Below are positions 15,534 through 22,011 of a stretch of DNA of 22,011 nt, in pieces (positions within the stretch are counted from its first letter, which is position 1; the number at the start of each line of letters is the position of its first letter). The stretch lies in assembly GCA_905200265.1 (NCBI GenBank), contig CAJKJS010000004.1:1-22011 (forward strand), read 5' to 3'. This stretch comes from an uncultured Oscillospiraceae bacterium. Lineage in GTDB: Bacteria; Bacillota; Clostridia; Oscillospirales; Acutalibacteraceae. The notes below the pieces were generated by a model. It saw nothing but the letters and a program-made list of their open reading frames with translations, searched no databases and was not told where the DNA came from. A program made the position numbers and the translations under genes.

Positions 15534-16501
15534 ATATTGATGAAAAAAGGGCGGCCCAGCAGCTTTTGCAAGCCGGGCATGTACGGGTTATTAGCCACGC
15601 TTCCCCCGATGGCGATACCCTGGGGTGTGCATCGGCCCTGTTGCGGGGTCTTGCGCAAAAAGGAAAGAAAATTTCGTTTGCCTGTAGCGATCCGGTACCG
15701 GAAAAATTTGCGTACCTGTTTGAAGGGATCTCTTTTTCGGAAGGCGAACCGGATTTTATCTGTGCGGTAGATATTGCCGATACCCAGCTTTTTGGAAAAA
15801 AGACCGCTATATGGGCCGATAAAGTCGATCTGTGTATCGATCATCACGGGACCAATACGGGGTACGCTATCCATACGCTGCTGGATAGCCGGGCAGCCGC
15901 GGCCTGTGAAATAATCTATCAGGTGCTGCTGGCGATGGATGTGACGATGACTCCCGATATCGCCGGGTGCCTGTTTACCGGAATTACTACAGATACCGGG
16001 TGTTTCCGGTACGGCAATGTGACTCCCCGTACCCATGAAATCGCGGCCCGTCTGATGGAACAGGGAGCTCCGGCGGCCGACATTAATCGTCAGATGTTTG
16101 AAACTAAAACCCGGGCACGGCTGGAGATCGAACGGCGGGCTCTGGATTCCATGGAATTTTTCTGCGAAGGACGTTGCGCTGTCATGACCATTTTGCAGAA
16201 GGATATGCGGGAAACCGGTGCCACCGAAGATGACCTGGACGGCTTGCCGGCTCTTCCCAGACAGATTGAAGGCGTTTTGGCGGGGGTGTGTGTGAAGGAA
16301 AAACCTGATGGGACAGCGAAAGTGTCGCTGCGTACCAATAACCCGTTAGATGCGGCCGTTTTATGCGGCCGTTTTGGCGGCGGCGGACACAAAGCGGCGG
16401 CCGGTTGTGCCTTCCATGCAAACAGCGGAGAAGAAGCGGCTGCCCTTGCTCGCAAAGAGATGGTGCAGGCCGTACAAGAAACCTTGGAGGCATGCCCATG
16501 A
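15530..16501 (+). CDS. nrnA: DHH-family oligoribonuclease/pAp phosphatase NrnA
   Basis: NrnA degrades nanoRNA (2-5 nt) to mononucleotides and dephosphorylates 3'-phosphoadenosine 5'-phosphate in Firmicutes, which lack Orn. The 323-aa product has a DHH domain with metal-binding motifs SHASPDGDTLGCASAL (about 21-36), VDIAD (about 80-84), IDHHGTN (about 104-110) and TDTGCFRYGN (about 154-163). A DHHA1 substrate-binding domain ends in FGGGGHKAAAGCAF. It sits between rbfA and truB, as is common in Firmicutes. ATGA overlaps at both ends imply coupled translation with rbfA and truB. Confidence 0.92.
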   Translation: MNIDEKRAAQQLLQAGHVRVISHASPDGDTLGCASALLRGLAQKGKKISFACSDPVPEKFAYLFEGISFSEGEPDFICAVDIADTQLFGKKTAIWADKVDLCIDHHGTNTGYAIHTLLDSRAAAACEIIYQVLLAMDVTMTPDIAGCLFTGITTDTGCFRYGNVTPRTHEIAARLMEQGAPAADINRQMFETKTRARLEIERRALDSMEFFCEGRCAVMTILQKDMRETGATEDDLDGLPALPRQIEGVLAGVCVKEKPDGTAKVSLRTNNPLDAAVLCGRFGGGGHKAAAGCAFHANSGEEAAALARKEMVQAVQETLEACP

Positions 16502-17400
16502 ACGGCGTGCTGGTACTCGATAAACCCGAAGGATTTACTTCGTTTGATGCGGTGGCCTTGATGCGCCGGTTGTGTGGGGAACGCAAGGCCGGGCATACGG
16601 GGACCCTGGACCCCATGGCGACAGGCGTGCTGCCTATTTTGCTGGGCAGCGGAACCAAAGCCATTCCGTTTTTGGAAGATACCGAAAAGGAATACGAAGC
16701 GGCTTTTTCCTTTGGTGTGAAGATGGATACCGGCGACCGAACCGGTATCCCGGTGGCACATTCCGAGAAAAAAGTGACCAAAGAGGAACTCGAAAAAGCG
16801 CTGCCGGCGTTTCGAGGGGATATTCTGCAAATTCCACCTATGTATTCGGCGGTTTCCGTTAACGGCCAGCGGCTGTATCAGCTGGCCCGCAAAGGGGTGG
16901 AAGTGGAACGCGCCCCCCGTCCGGTGCGGGTGGAGGAACTGGAGCTGCTTACCTTTTCGGAAGAAGAGCAAACGGGCAGACTGCGTATGCGTTGCAGTAA
17001 AGGGACGTATGTGCGAGTATTGATTGAAGACCTGGCGGCCGCCTGCGGTAGTGTGGGGCATATGACGGCCCTGCGTCGGGTGGCGGCTTGCGGGTTTACG
17101 CTGGAACAGGCGGTTACCGTAGAAACCATGCGCACCCGGGCTGAAGAGGGTACGGTGCAGCAGATAATCCGTCCGGTAGAATCTTTGTTTGAGGGACTTT
17201 GTGCGGTGAAGGTGTCACCGGCACAAAGCGTACGGTTCCAAAACGGCGGAGCTTTGTTTACTACCCGGGTACCGGGATGCCCCAAAGAAGATGCCTCCCG
17301 CTGCCGTGTGTATGGCCCGGATCAGCGCTTTTTGGGGTTGGGTATCGTTCAAGCCAAGGAAGGGATTTTGGCTGTTTTGCGGCTTTTCCCCGGGGAGTAA
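16498..17400 (+). CDS. truB: tRNA pseudouridine-55 synthase TruB
   Basis: TruB isomerises U55 in the T-loop of tRNAs. The 300-aa product starts MNGVLVLDKPEGFTSFD, with catalytic Asp38 in GHTGTLDPMATGVLP. Also present are YEAAFSFGVKMDTGDRTG, the conserved IPPMYSAVSVNGQRLYQLAR and GTYVRVLIEDLAAACGS. A PUA-like C-terminal domain covers the last 60 or so residues. Start 16498 has GGAGG 7 nt upstream and overlaps the nrnA stop as ATGA. ATG 16492 is only 1 nt from that ribosome site. The frame stays open upstream to 16363, but that part lies inside nrnA and is not family-like. Confidence 0.93.
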   Translation: MNGVLVLDKPEGFTSFDAVALMRRLCGERKAGHTGTLDPMATGVLPILLGSGTKAIPFLEDTEKEYEAAFSFGVKMDTGDRTGIPVAHSEKKVTKEELEKALPAFRGDILQIPPMYSAVSVNGQRLYQLARKGVEVERAPRPVRVEELELLTFSEEEQTGRLRMRCSKGTYVRVLIEDLAAACGSVGHMTALRRVAACGFTLEQAVTVETMRTRAEEGTVQQIIRPVESLFEGLCAVKVSPAQSVRFQNGGALFTTRVPGCPKEDASRCRVYGPDQRFLGLGIVQAKEGILAVLRLFPGE

Positions 17401-17431
17401 AGCCGGGATAGGGAGAAAAGGAGGCGCATAC

Positions 17432-18337
17432 ATGCGCATTTATCGGGATTGGGAACCCGCAGGAGGCCCTTTAGCGGTGGCCCTGGGCAGCTTTGATGGG
17501 CTGCACCGGGGGCACCAGGCTGTTATCGGACAAGTGCTGCATTGTTCCGGACAAGTACCGGCCGTAGTTACGTTTGATGAAAACCCTTCGGCCGTTCTGG
17601 GAGGCCGTTCGGTGCCGCTTTTAATGACGAATGAAGAAAAAGCCCATGAGTTGGAAAAAATGGGGGTACAGGTACTATACCTTTTGCCTTTTTCTCAGAT
17701 TTGCCACATGCCGCCGGAACGTTTTTTTGATAAATTAACCCACGATTTGCAGGCAAAAACCATTAGTTGCGGGTTTAATTTTCATTTTGGAGAAAAAGGC
17801 CGGGGTGATACCACCTTGCTGGCAACCTTGTGTGCGGATAGGCAAATTGACCTGCGGGTAGCTTCTGCCGTGCAGGAAGGGGAGCAACCGGTCAGTTCCA
17901 CACGGATTCGCGCACTGGTGCAGCAGGGGAACATGCGGGAAGCCGAAAACCTATTGGGACGGCCCTTTGGTTTCTGTTTCCCTGTGGAACACGGACGGCA
18001 GTTGGGCCGCACGCTGGGCATTCCTACGATGAACCAGGCGCTGCCAAAAGACTTTATCCAGCCGCCGTTTGGCGTGTATGCGTCTATCGTAACGATAGAC
18101 GGGCGCCGGTATGCCGGGGTAACGAATATTGGTGTAAAGCCTACGGTAGGCAGCGACCATGTGCTCAGCGAAACATGGATTCTCGATTATGAGGGAGATC
18201 TCTACGGCCAAAGCATTCCGGTGGAACTGTATGACTTCTTGCGCCCGGAGCGGCGGTTTGCATCCTTGTCTGCTATGCAGCACGAAATACGCAAAAATGC
18301 AGAAGAGGCCCGCCGTATTACCGAACAGCGGAGATAA
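17432..18337 (+). CDS. ribF: bifunctional riboflavin kinase/FMN adenylyltransferase RibF
   Basis: RibF makes FMN from riboflavin and ATP and then FAD from FMN and ATP. The 301-aa product has an N-terminal nucleotidyltransferase domain with GSFDGLHRGHQAVI (about 19-32), FDENPS, and the SSTRIRALVQQGN motif near residue 155. The C-terminal kinase domain has GRTLGIPTMNQ (the PTxN metal/substrate motif, with Met where many have Ala), GVYASIVTIDGRRYAGVTNIG and a late ETWILDYEGDLYGQ. Length is typical of about 300-310 aa. AAAGGAGG lies 8 nt before the ATG. The frame is open upstream to 17291 inside truB, but that part is not family-like. It is the last gene before the operon terminator. Confidence 0.93.
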   Translation: MRIYRDWEPAGGPLAVALGSFDGLHRGHQAVIGQVLHCSGQVPAVVTFDENPSAVLGGRSVPLLMTNEEKAHELEKMGVQVLYLLPFSQICHMPPERFFDKLTHDLQAKTISCGFNFHFGEKGRGDTTLLATLCADRQIDLRVASAVQEGEQPVSSTRIRALVQQGNMREAENLLGRPFGFCFPVEHGRQLGRTLGIPTMNQALPKDFIQPPFGVYASIVTIDGRRYAGVTNIGVKPTVGSDHVLSETWILDYEGDLYGQSIPVELYDFLRPERRFASLSAMQHEIRKNAEEARRITEQRR

Positions 18338-18375
18338 GGCAGCGGATCTCTTGACTCCGGCAGCGAAAAAACCGG

Positions 18376-18403
18376 AAAAAGCCGCGGGAAATGCGGCTTT
18401 TTT
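18376..18403 (+). terminator. rho-independent terminator ending the rimP-ribF operon
   Basis: AAAAAGCCGC (18376-18385), loop GGGAAAT, GCGGC (18393-18397) and then six T residues. A compact GC stem with an A/T-extended base and a clean U-run makes this a confident terminator. Confidence 0.9.
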
Positions 18404-18416
18404 GGTAGCCTTTCTG

Positions 18417-18445
18417 TTTACAACCGGGGGGGCTTGTGGTATAAT
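18417..18445 (+). promoter_or_regulatory. promoter of rpsO(-pnp)
   Basis: TTTACA (18417-18422), a 17-bp spacer and a perfect TATAAT (18440-18445) with TG one base upstream (extended -10). It is the strongest promoter match in the window. It leads to a leader of about 105 nt before rpsO. Confidence 0.9.
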
Positions 18446-18451
18446 ACGTAA

Positions 18452-18557
18452 AGCTCTTACCCCGTTCCCGGATTGGGGGTTTCTTTCGTACCGAAAGGCC
18501 TTCACCAGCCCCTTTCTGCGAGCGTGGGCAAATTTTTAGAAAAGGTGGAATCAAACC
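18452..18557 (+). promoter_or_regulatory. structured rpsO leader, candidate S15 autoregulatory element
   Basis: The about 105-nt leader can fold in more than one way. ACCCC (18459-18463) can pair with GGGGT (18476-18480), or the same G-run can pair with CCCC at 18509-18512. CTTTCG/CGAAAG (18483-18488 with 18492-18497) forms a tight hairpin with a 3-nt loop. S15 is known to repress its own mRNA through differing leader structures in several bacteria. Whether this leader binds S15 is inferred from its position and its competing pairings. Confidence 0.4.
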
Positions 18558-18821
18558 ATGCTGAAAGAAGAAAAGAATGCCATTATCAAAGAGTATGCCG
18601 TACACGAAGGCGACACCGGTTCTCCCGAAGTACAGGTAGCTGTTCTGACCAAGCGCATCAGCGACTTGACTGAACACCTGCGTACGCACCAGAAGGACCA
18701 CCACTCCCGTCGCGGCCTGCTGAAGATGGTTGGCAAGAGAAAGAACCTGTTGGCTTATCTGCAGAAGACGGATATCGAACGGTATCGTGCTGTGATTGCC
18801 AGATTGGGTCTTCGTAAGTAA
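18558..18821 (+). CDS. rpsO: 30S ribosomal protein S15
   Basis: S15 is a primary binding protein of the 16S rRNA central domain, at the three-way junction of helices 20-22. The 87-aa product has the standard length and conserved sequence: HEGDTGSPEVQVAVLTKRI, HLRTHQKDHHSRRGLLKMVG and YLQKTDIERYRAVIARLGLR. An AAAGGTGG ribosome site lies about 9 nt before the ATG. It has its own promoter and leads the classic rpsO-pnp pair. Confidence 0.97.
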   Translation: MLKEEKNAIIKEYAVHEGDTGSPEVQVAVLTKRISDLTEHLRTHQKDHHSRRGLLKMVGKRKNLLAYLQKTDIERYRAVIARLGLRK

Positions 18822-18837
18822 GAATTTCAGGGAATTA

Positions 18838-18870
18838 GGGGCAGGCTTCAGTTTTTTGTTGCCTGCCTTT
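18838..18870 (+). terminator. hairpin after rpsO, probable partial terminator
   Basis: GGCAGGC (18840-18846) pairs with GCCTGCC (18861-18867), with a G-U extension. The loop is T-rich and only three T residues follow. It sits 16 nt after the rpsO stop and probably ends part of the transcripts while allowing read-through into pnp. Confidence 0.55.
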
Positions 18871-18903
18871 CCCACATTCGCACGATGTTGGACAGAGGGT
18901 GCG

Positions 18904-18972
18904 GTGTTTTTAGCAGTAAAACGAACGGGCAGTTTTGGGGAGCGATGCCCGCTGGTTTCATTGCTAAAACAC
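18904..18972 (+). promoter_or_regulatory. long imperfect stem-loop in the pnp leader, candidate RNase III-type processing site
   Basis: Bases 18904-18930 pair with 18947-18972 in 23 base pairs (one G-U), with three mismatches and one bulged T, around a 16-nt loop. The outer arm TTTTAGCA/TGCTAAAA and the inner GGGC/GCCC are perfect. It ends 67 nt before the pnp start. In E. coli, RNase III cuts a comparable duplex upstream of pnp and PNPase then destabilises its own message. The structure is seen; the function is inferred. Confidence 0.55.
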
Positions 18973-19039
18973 ACGACGCTTTTGCTGGCATACGGCGATG
19001 TGGAAGAACACAACGACCATACAAAACGGAGGAAAAAAC

Positions 19040-21250
19040 ATGTTTGAAAAATTTCGTGTGTTTGAAACCGAGCTGGCCGGACGCCCGCTGATTGTCGAAA
19101 CGGGTAAAATGGGCCAGCTGGCCAACGGCGAATGCCTGATTCGCTACGGCGAAACGGTGGTACATGTAGCCGCGACCGCTTCCGCCAAACCTCGTGACGG
19201 GGTAGATTTCTTCCCCCTGTCGGTGGATTTTGAAGAAAAACTGTATTCGGTAGGCCGCATCCCCGGTTCCTTCCTCAAGCGGGAAGGCCGTCCCACCGAC
19301 AAGGCGATTCTGGTGTGCCGTGTAATCGACCGCCCGATTCGTCCGCTGTTCCCCAAGGATATGCGCAACGATGTGTCTATCGTGTGCACCGTGATGAGCG
19401 TGGACCCCGACTGCTCGCCGGAAATCACCGCCATGATCGGTACGTCGGTGGCTCTGTCGATTTCTGACATTCCGTGGAATGGCCCCATCAGCGGTGTTTC
19501 CGTGGGTCTGGTTGACGGTGAATTTGTCATGAACCCCACCGAAGAACAGCGCAAAAAGAGCCAGATGTCCGTAACGGTGGCTTCCACCGACAGCCGTGTG
19601 GCTATGATCGAAGCTGGCGCTAACGAAGTCAGCGATGAAGACATGTTCGACGGCATTATGGCCGGCCATGCCTGCAACCAGCATATCATTGAATTCATTA
19701 AGAATATCCAGAAGGAAATCGGGAAAGAAAAATTCTCCTATCCGAGCAATGAACCCGATGCCGACATGTTCGAAGCTGTGAAGGCCTTCGCAGTGGAAGA
19801 TGTGAAAGTGGCGATGGATACCGACGACAAGACCGTGCGCGACGAACGGCTCAAGCCCATTTATGAAAAAGTGCACGAACACTTTGATCCGCTGTATCCT
19901 GGTGAAGAAGCCAAGATTGACGAATGCATGTACAAAACCCAGAAATTTGTCGTGCGCCGCTGGCTGCTGGATGAACAGAAGCGTGTAGACGGCCGGAAAA
20001 TGGACGAAATCCGTCCGTTGGCGGCCGAAGTGGGCCTGCTGCCCCGCGTACACGGTTCCGGTATGTTCACCCGCGGCCAGACCCAGGTGCTCACGGTGAC
20101 CACCCTGGGCCCGGTAAGCGACTCCCAGATGCTGGATGGCATTGACGGCGAAACCGAAAAACGGTATATCCATCATTATAACTTCCCCTCTTACTCCGTG
20201 GGCGAAACCAAACCCAGCCGTGGCCCTGGCCGTCGTGAAATTGGTCATGGTGCTCTGGCGGAACGTGCCCTGCTGCCCGTTATCCCCAGTGTGGAAGAAT
20301 TCCCCTATGCGCTGCGTTTGGTATCGGAAGTGTTGTCTTCCAACGGTTCCACGTCCCAGGGTTCCGTGTGTGGCAGCACGCTGTCCCTGATGGATGCAGG
20401 TGTACCGATTAAAGCGCCTGTGGCGGGTATTTCCTGTGGCTTGATCACCGAGGGCGACCGCTGGATGACTATGGTGGACATCCAGGGTGTAGAAGACTTC
20501 TTCGGCGATATGGACTTTAAGGTGGCTGGTACGCACAAGGGTATTACGGCCATCCAGATGGACCTGAAGATTTCCGGCCTGACTCCTGAAATCATTAAGG
20601 AAGCCCTGCACAAGACCCATGTGGCCCGCGATTATATTATCGACGAAGTGCTGCTCAAGGCTATTCCGGAGCCCCGCGCACAGCTGTCCAAATATGCCCC
20701 CAAGATGCTTTCTACGGTGATTCCGGTAGAAAAGATCCGCGAAGTGATCGGCTCCGGTGGTAAGGTCATCCAGAAGATCTGCGCTGAATGCGAAGTAAAG
20801 GTCGATGTGGAAGAAGACGGACATGTGTTTGTGTCTGGCATCGATCAGGAAAAGTGCCAGCGCGCCATGACGATTATCGATACCATTGTGAATGATCCGG
20901 AACCCGGTACGTATTACACCGGCCGTGTGACCCGCCTGATGGACTTCGGTGCCTTCGTGGAAATCGCTCCCGGTAAAGAAGGGCTGGTTCACATTTCGCG
21001 CCTGGACGTCAAGCGTGTGGACAAGGTGACCGACGTGGTCAACGTAGGCGACACGGTCAAAGTGAAAGTGCTGGAAATCGACGACAAGGGCCGCCTGAAT
21101 CTGAGCCGCCGCGATGCTCTGATTGACCTGGATGGTCTGGTGCCCGAAAACACCATCAGCGATACGCCCCGCCGCCGGGAAGACCGGCCCCATGGGCGCC
21201 GCGATGACCGTTCCCGTGGGAACTTCCGCCGCCGCGAAAATAATGAATAA
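19040..21250 (+). CDS. pnp: polyribonucleotide nucleotidyltransferase (PNPase)
   Basis: PNPase degrades RNA 3' to 5' with phosphate and can add tails; it acts as a ring-shaped trimer. The 736-aa product has two RNase PH domains separated by an alpha-helical domain. The first begins with FETELAGRPLIVETGKMGQLANG. The second contains GQTQVLTVTTLGP, STSQGSVCGSTLSLMDAGVP and the metal-site region GITAIQMDLKISGL. These are followed by a KH domain with VIGSGGKVIQKI and an S1 domain starting near YTGRVTRLMDFGAFVEI. An Arg-rich tail ends the protein. GGAGG lies 7 nt before ATG 19040. An upstream in-frame ATG at 18998 lies in the leader and lacks a ribosome site. It is likely cotranscribed with rpsO. 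Confidence 0.96.
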   Translation: MFEKFRVFETELAGRPLIVETGKMGQLANGECLIRYGETVVHVAATASAKPRDGVDFFPLSVDFEEKLYSVGRIPGSFLKREGRPTDKAILVCRVIDRPIRPLFPKDMRNDVSIVCTVMSVDPDCSPEITAMIGTSVALSISDIPWNGPISGVSVGLVDGEFVMNPTEEQRKKSQMSVTVASTDSRVAMIEAGANEVSDEDMFDGIMAGHACNQHIIEFIKNIQKEIGKEKFSYPSNEPDADMFEAVKAFAVEDVKVAMDTDDKTVRDERLKPIYEKVHEHFDPLYPGEEAKIDECMYKTQKFVVRRWLLDEQKRVDGRKMDEIRPLAAEVGLLPRVHGSGMFTRGQTQVLTVTTLGPVSDSQMLDGIDGETEKRYIHHYNFPSYSVGETKPSRGPGRREIGHGALAERALLPVIPSVEEFPYALRLVSEVLSSNGSTSQGSVCGSTLSLMDAGVPIKAPVAGISCGLITEGDRWMTMVDIQGVEDFFGDMDFKVAGTHKGITAIQMDLKISGLTPEIIKEALHKTHVARDYIIDEVLLKAIPEPRAQLSKYAPKMLSTVIPVEKIREVIGSGGKVIQKICAECEVKVDVEEDGHVFVSGIDQEKCQRAMTIIDTIVNDPEPGTYYTGRVTRLMDFGAFVEIAPGKEGLVHISRLDVKRVDKVTDVVNVGDTVKVKVLEIDDKGRLNLSRRDALIDLDGLVPENTISDTPRRREDRPHGRRDDRSRGNFRRRENNE

Positions 21251-21275
21251 GAAACCGGTCTTGTGATAAGACAGG

Positions 21276-21309
21276 AAAGCGCCTTCTCATTTTGAGAAGG
21301 CGCTTTTTT
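21276..21309 (+). terminator. strong rho-independent terminator after pnp
   Basis: AAAGCGCCTTCTCA (21276-21289) and TGAGAAGGCGCTTT (21293-21306) form a perfect 14-bp stem with a TTT loop. The right arm runs into a T-tract to 21309. It closes the rpsO-pnp unit. Confidence 0.93.
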
Positions 21310-21397
21310 AATCGTACCGAATAGTTCTTTGTCACACTCATGCACAAAATGAAAAGAACATACAAAGAATAACGGGAAAAATCAGCAGAATCACAAA

Positions 21398-21452
21398 TAG
21401 AACAAAATGCAAAAATATGCTATTGTATTTATAAACCCTATATGAAAGGGTT
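21398..21452 (+). promoter_or_regulatory. possible promoter and 5' hairpin before the small membrane protein gene
   Basis: The 287-nt gap after pnp holds the pnp terminator and then AT-rich DNA. The best promoter candidate is an extended -10 TGCTATTGT (21418-21426) with a poor -35 (TAGAAC, 21398-21403). TATAAA at 21430-21435 is an alternative -10. AACCCT/AGGGTT (21434-21439 with 21447-21452) would form a hairpin at the very 5' end of such a transcript. Another 85 nt of leader follow before the gene, with no further structure that I recognise. Confidence 0.3.
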
Positions 21453-21537
21453 ATGGATTGACATATTCATGGGCACTTTCAGCTTTCCCATATCAAAAAG
21501 GAGAAAAGAGCCCGCCAGTCGGAAAGGGGAGAAAACT

Positions 21538-21915
21538 ATGAAACGATTTTTAACAGGATTAGTGCTTTTGCAGGTTGTAGGCGTTGGGGGCAGTTACGCT
21601 TGGCAGTGGGCCCAGGAAAATGCTATGCAGACCTACAGTGATACGCTGCGGTTCCTGGTAGGATTTCTCATTTTGCCCTTGCTGCTGGCCGTATGTGCGG
21701 CACTGATGTGGGCCGGGAACCGGCCGAAGTTCCCCGCAGACGGACTGGGTATGATCATAGGTGCCGCTATTTGTACCATAGGTGTTGGTATATGGTTAGG
21801 GATGACCGGCGTGTACATGATGGCCGGTTTTGCCTATGCACCGGTACTGTTCTGGTTGGATGCAGCAGCCCTGGTAACATCGGTTATTCAAACGGTAACG
21901 GTTACCCGCCGGTAA
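21538..21915 (+). CDS. small hypothetical membrane protein
   Basis: A 125-aa protein that I do not recognise. It has about four hydrophobic segments: roughly residues 4-20, 37-60 (RFLVGFLILPLLLAVCAALM), 70-90 (GMIIGAAICTIGVGIWLGM) and 92-115 (GVYMMAGFAYAPVLFWLDAA), ending with a short basic tail. It has no charged motifs or cysteine pairs that suggest an enzyme. The start at 21538 has AAAGGGGAG upstream; an in-frame ATG at 21442 would add a polar 32-residue extension without a ribosome site. The gene is alone, with terminators on both sides, so neighbours give no clue to its function. Codon use looks like its neighbours. Confidence 0.7.
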   Translation: MKRFLTGLVLLQVVGVGGSYAWQWAQENAMQTYSDTLRFLVGFLILPLLLAVCAALMWAGNRPKFPADGLGMIIGAAICTIGVGIWLGMTGVYMMAGFAYAPVLFWLDAAALVTSVIQTVTVTRR

Positions 21916-21930
21916 CGTGAAAAACTTCAG

Positions 21931-21962
21931 AGCAGACCCTGAAAAAGGGTCTGCTTTTTTTG
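21931..21962 (+). terminator. rho-independent terminator after the small membrane protein gene
   Basis: AGCAGACCCT (21931-21940), loop GAAAA, AGGGTCTGCT (21946-21955), then a run of T residues. A perfect 10-bp stem with a clean U-tract. Confidence 0.93.
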
Positions 21963-21971
21963 TATAACGAA

Positions 21972-21994
21972 AACCACGCGATAGTCGCGTGGTT
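21972..21994 (-). terminator. hairpin, probable terminator of a convergent gene beyond the window
   Basis: AACCACGCG (21972-21980) and CGCGTGGTT (21986-21994) form a perfect 9-bp stem around ATAGT. Read on the minus strand the stem runs into TTTTCGTT. On the plus strand A residues follow. This fits the end of a leftward gene lying to the right of the window, back to back with the plus-strand terminator. Confidence 0.5.
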
Positions 21995-22011
21995 CAAAAA
22001 AGCTTAAGCGA

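Noticed and set aside
18888..18916. possible promoter for pnp alone (TTGGAC with TAGCAG at 17 bp)
   Set aside because: The -10 is a poor match and lies within the long leader duplex, so read-through from rpsO explains pnp expression better.
18848..21193. 781-codon open frame on the minus strand opposite pnp
   Set aside because: Same cause as for infB. The composition is His/Phe/Gly-rich, there are no motifs, and it spans the conserved pnp coding region.
21458..21463. perfect TTGACA hexamer upstream of the small membrane protein
   Set aside because: No acceptable -10 lies 15-19 bp downstream, so it is probably chance.
21903..21916. GGTAAC repeats near the end of the small membrane gene as an attachment or recombination site
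   Set aside because: The repeats are very short, lie within or at the end of the coding sequence, and no integrase or mobile gene is nearby.

Overview
The window reads as a piece of a low-to-mid-GC Gram-positive (Firmicutes-type) chromosome. Three things point there: strong AGGAGG-type ribosome binding sites, the order rimP-nusA-ylxR-ylxQ-infB-rbfA-nrnA-truB-ribF-rpsO-pnp, and a full-length SpoVT regulator, which implies an endospore-forming ancestry. PNPase and the mgl proteins look most like Clostridia (Ruminococcaceae/Oscillospirales type), but that placement is from memory of family sequences and a Negativicute is not excluded. All genes are on the + strand. No gap between genes exceeds 300 bases. 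No tRNA, rRNA, CRISPR array, insertion sequence or prophage was seen.

Region 1 (1-3993) is a galactose/methyl-galactoside-type ABC importer: lipoprotein binding protein MglB, tandem-ATPase MglA and permease MglC. A perfect inverted repeat precedes mglB, a GC-rich hairpin separates mglB from mglA, and a probable terminator follows mglC.

Region 2 (4022-9489) is its likely sensory cassette. It has its own promoter, then an AraC-type response regulator (YesN family), a sensor histidine kinase with a large extracytoplasmic domain (YesM family), a membrane-anchored periplasmic-binding-type protein, and a second MglB-like binding protein. The last three genes overlap one another. The layout recalls XylFII-LytS-YesN xylose-sensing systems of clostridia, but with two binding-protein-like components and a galactose/glucose-type receptor. 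The cassette receptor keeps every canonical sugar-contact residue of E. coli GGBP, while the transporter MglB has substitutions at three contacts. I regard this as the most interesting part of the window.

Region 3 (9577-10242) holds spoVT as a single gene with its own promoter, an inverted repeat in its leader and a terminator.

Region 4 (10255-18403) is the conserved transcription/translation operon: rimP, nusA, rnpM/ylxR, ylxQ, infB, rbfA, nrnA, truB, ribF. It starts from a good promoter followed by a GNRA-capped leader hairpin (candidate NusA-responsive attenuator) and ends at a strong terminator.

Region 5 (18417-21309) is rpsO-pnp with its own promoter, a structured rpsO leader, a hairpin after rpsO and a long imperfect duplex before pnp that resembles an RNase III target. 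It ends in a 14-bp-stem terminator. Region 6 (21310-22011) encodes one small unknown membrane protein with a terminator, and ends with a hairpin that probably terminates a convergent gene outside the window.
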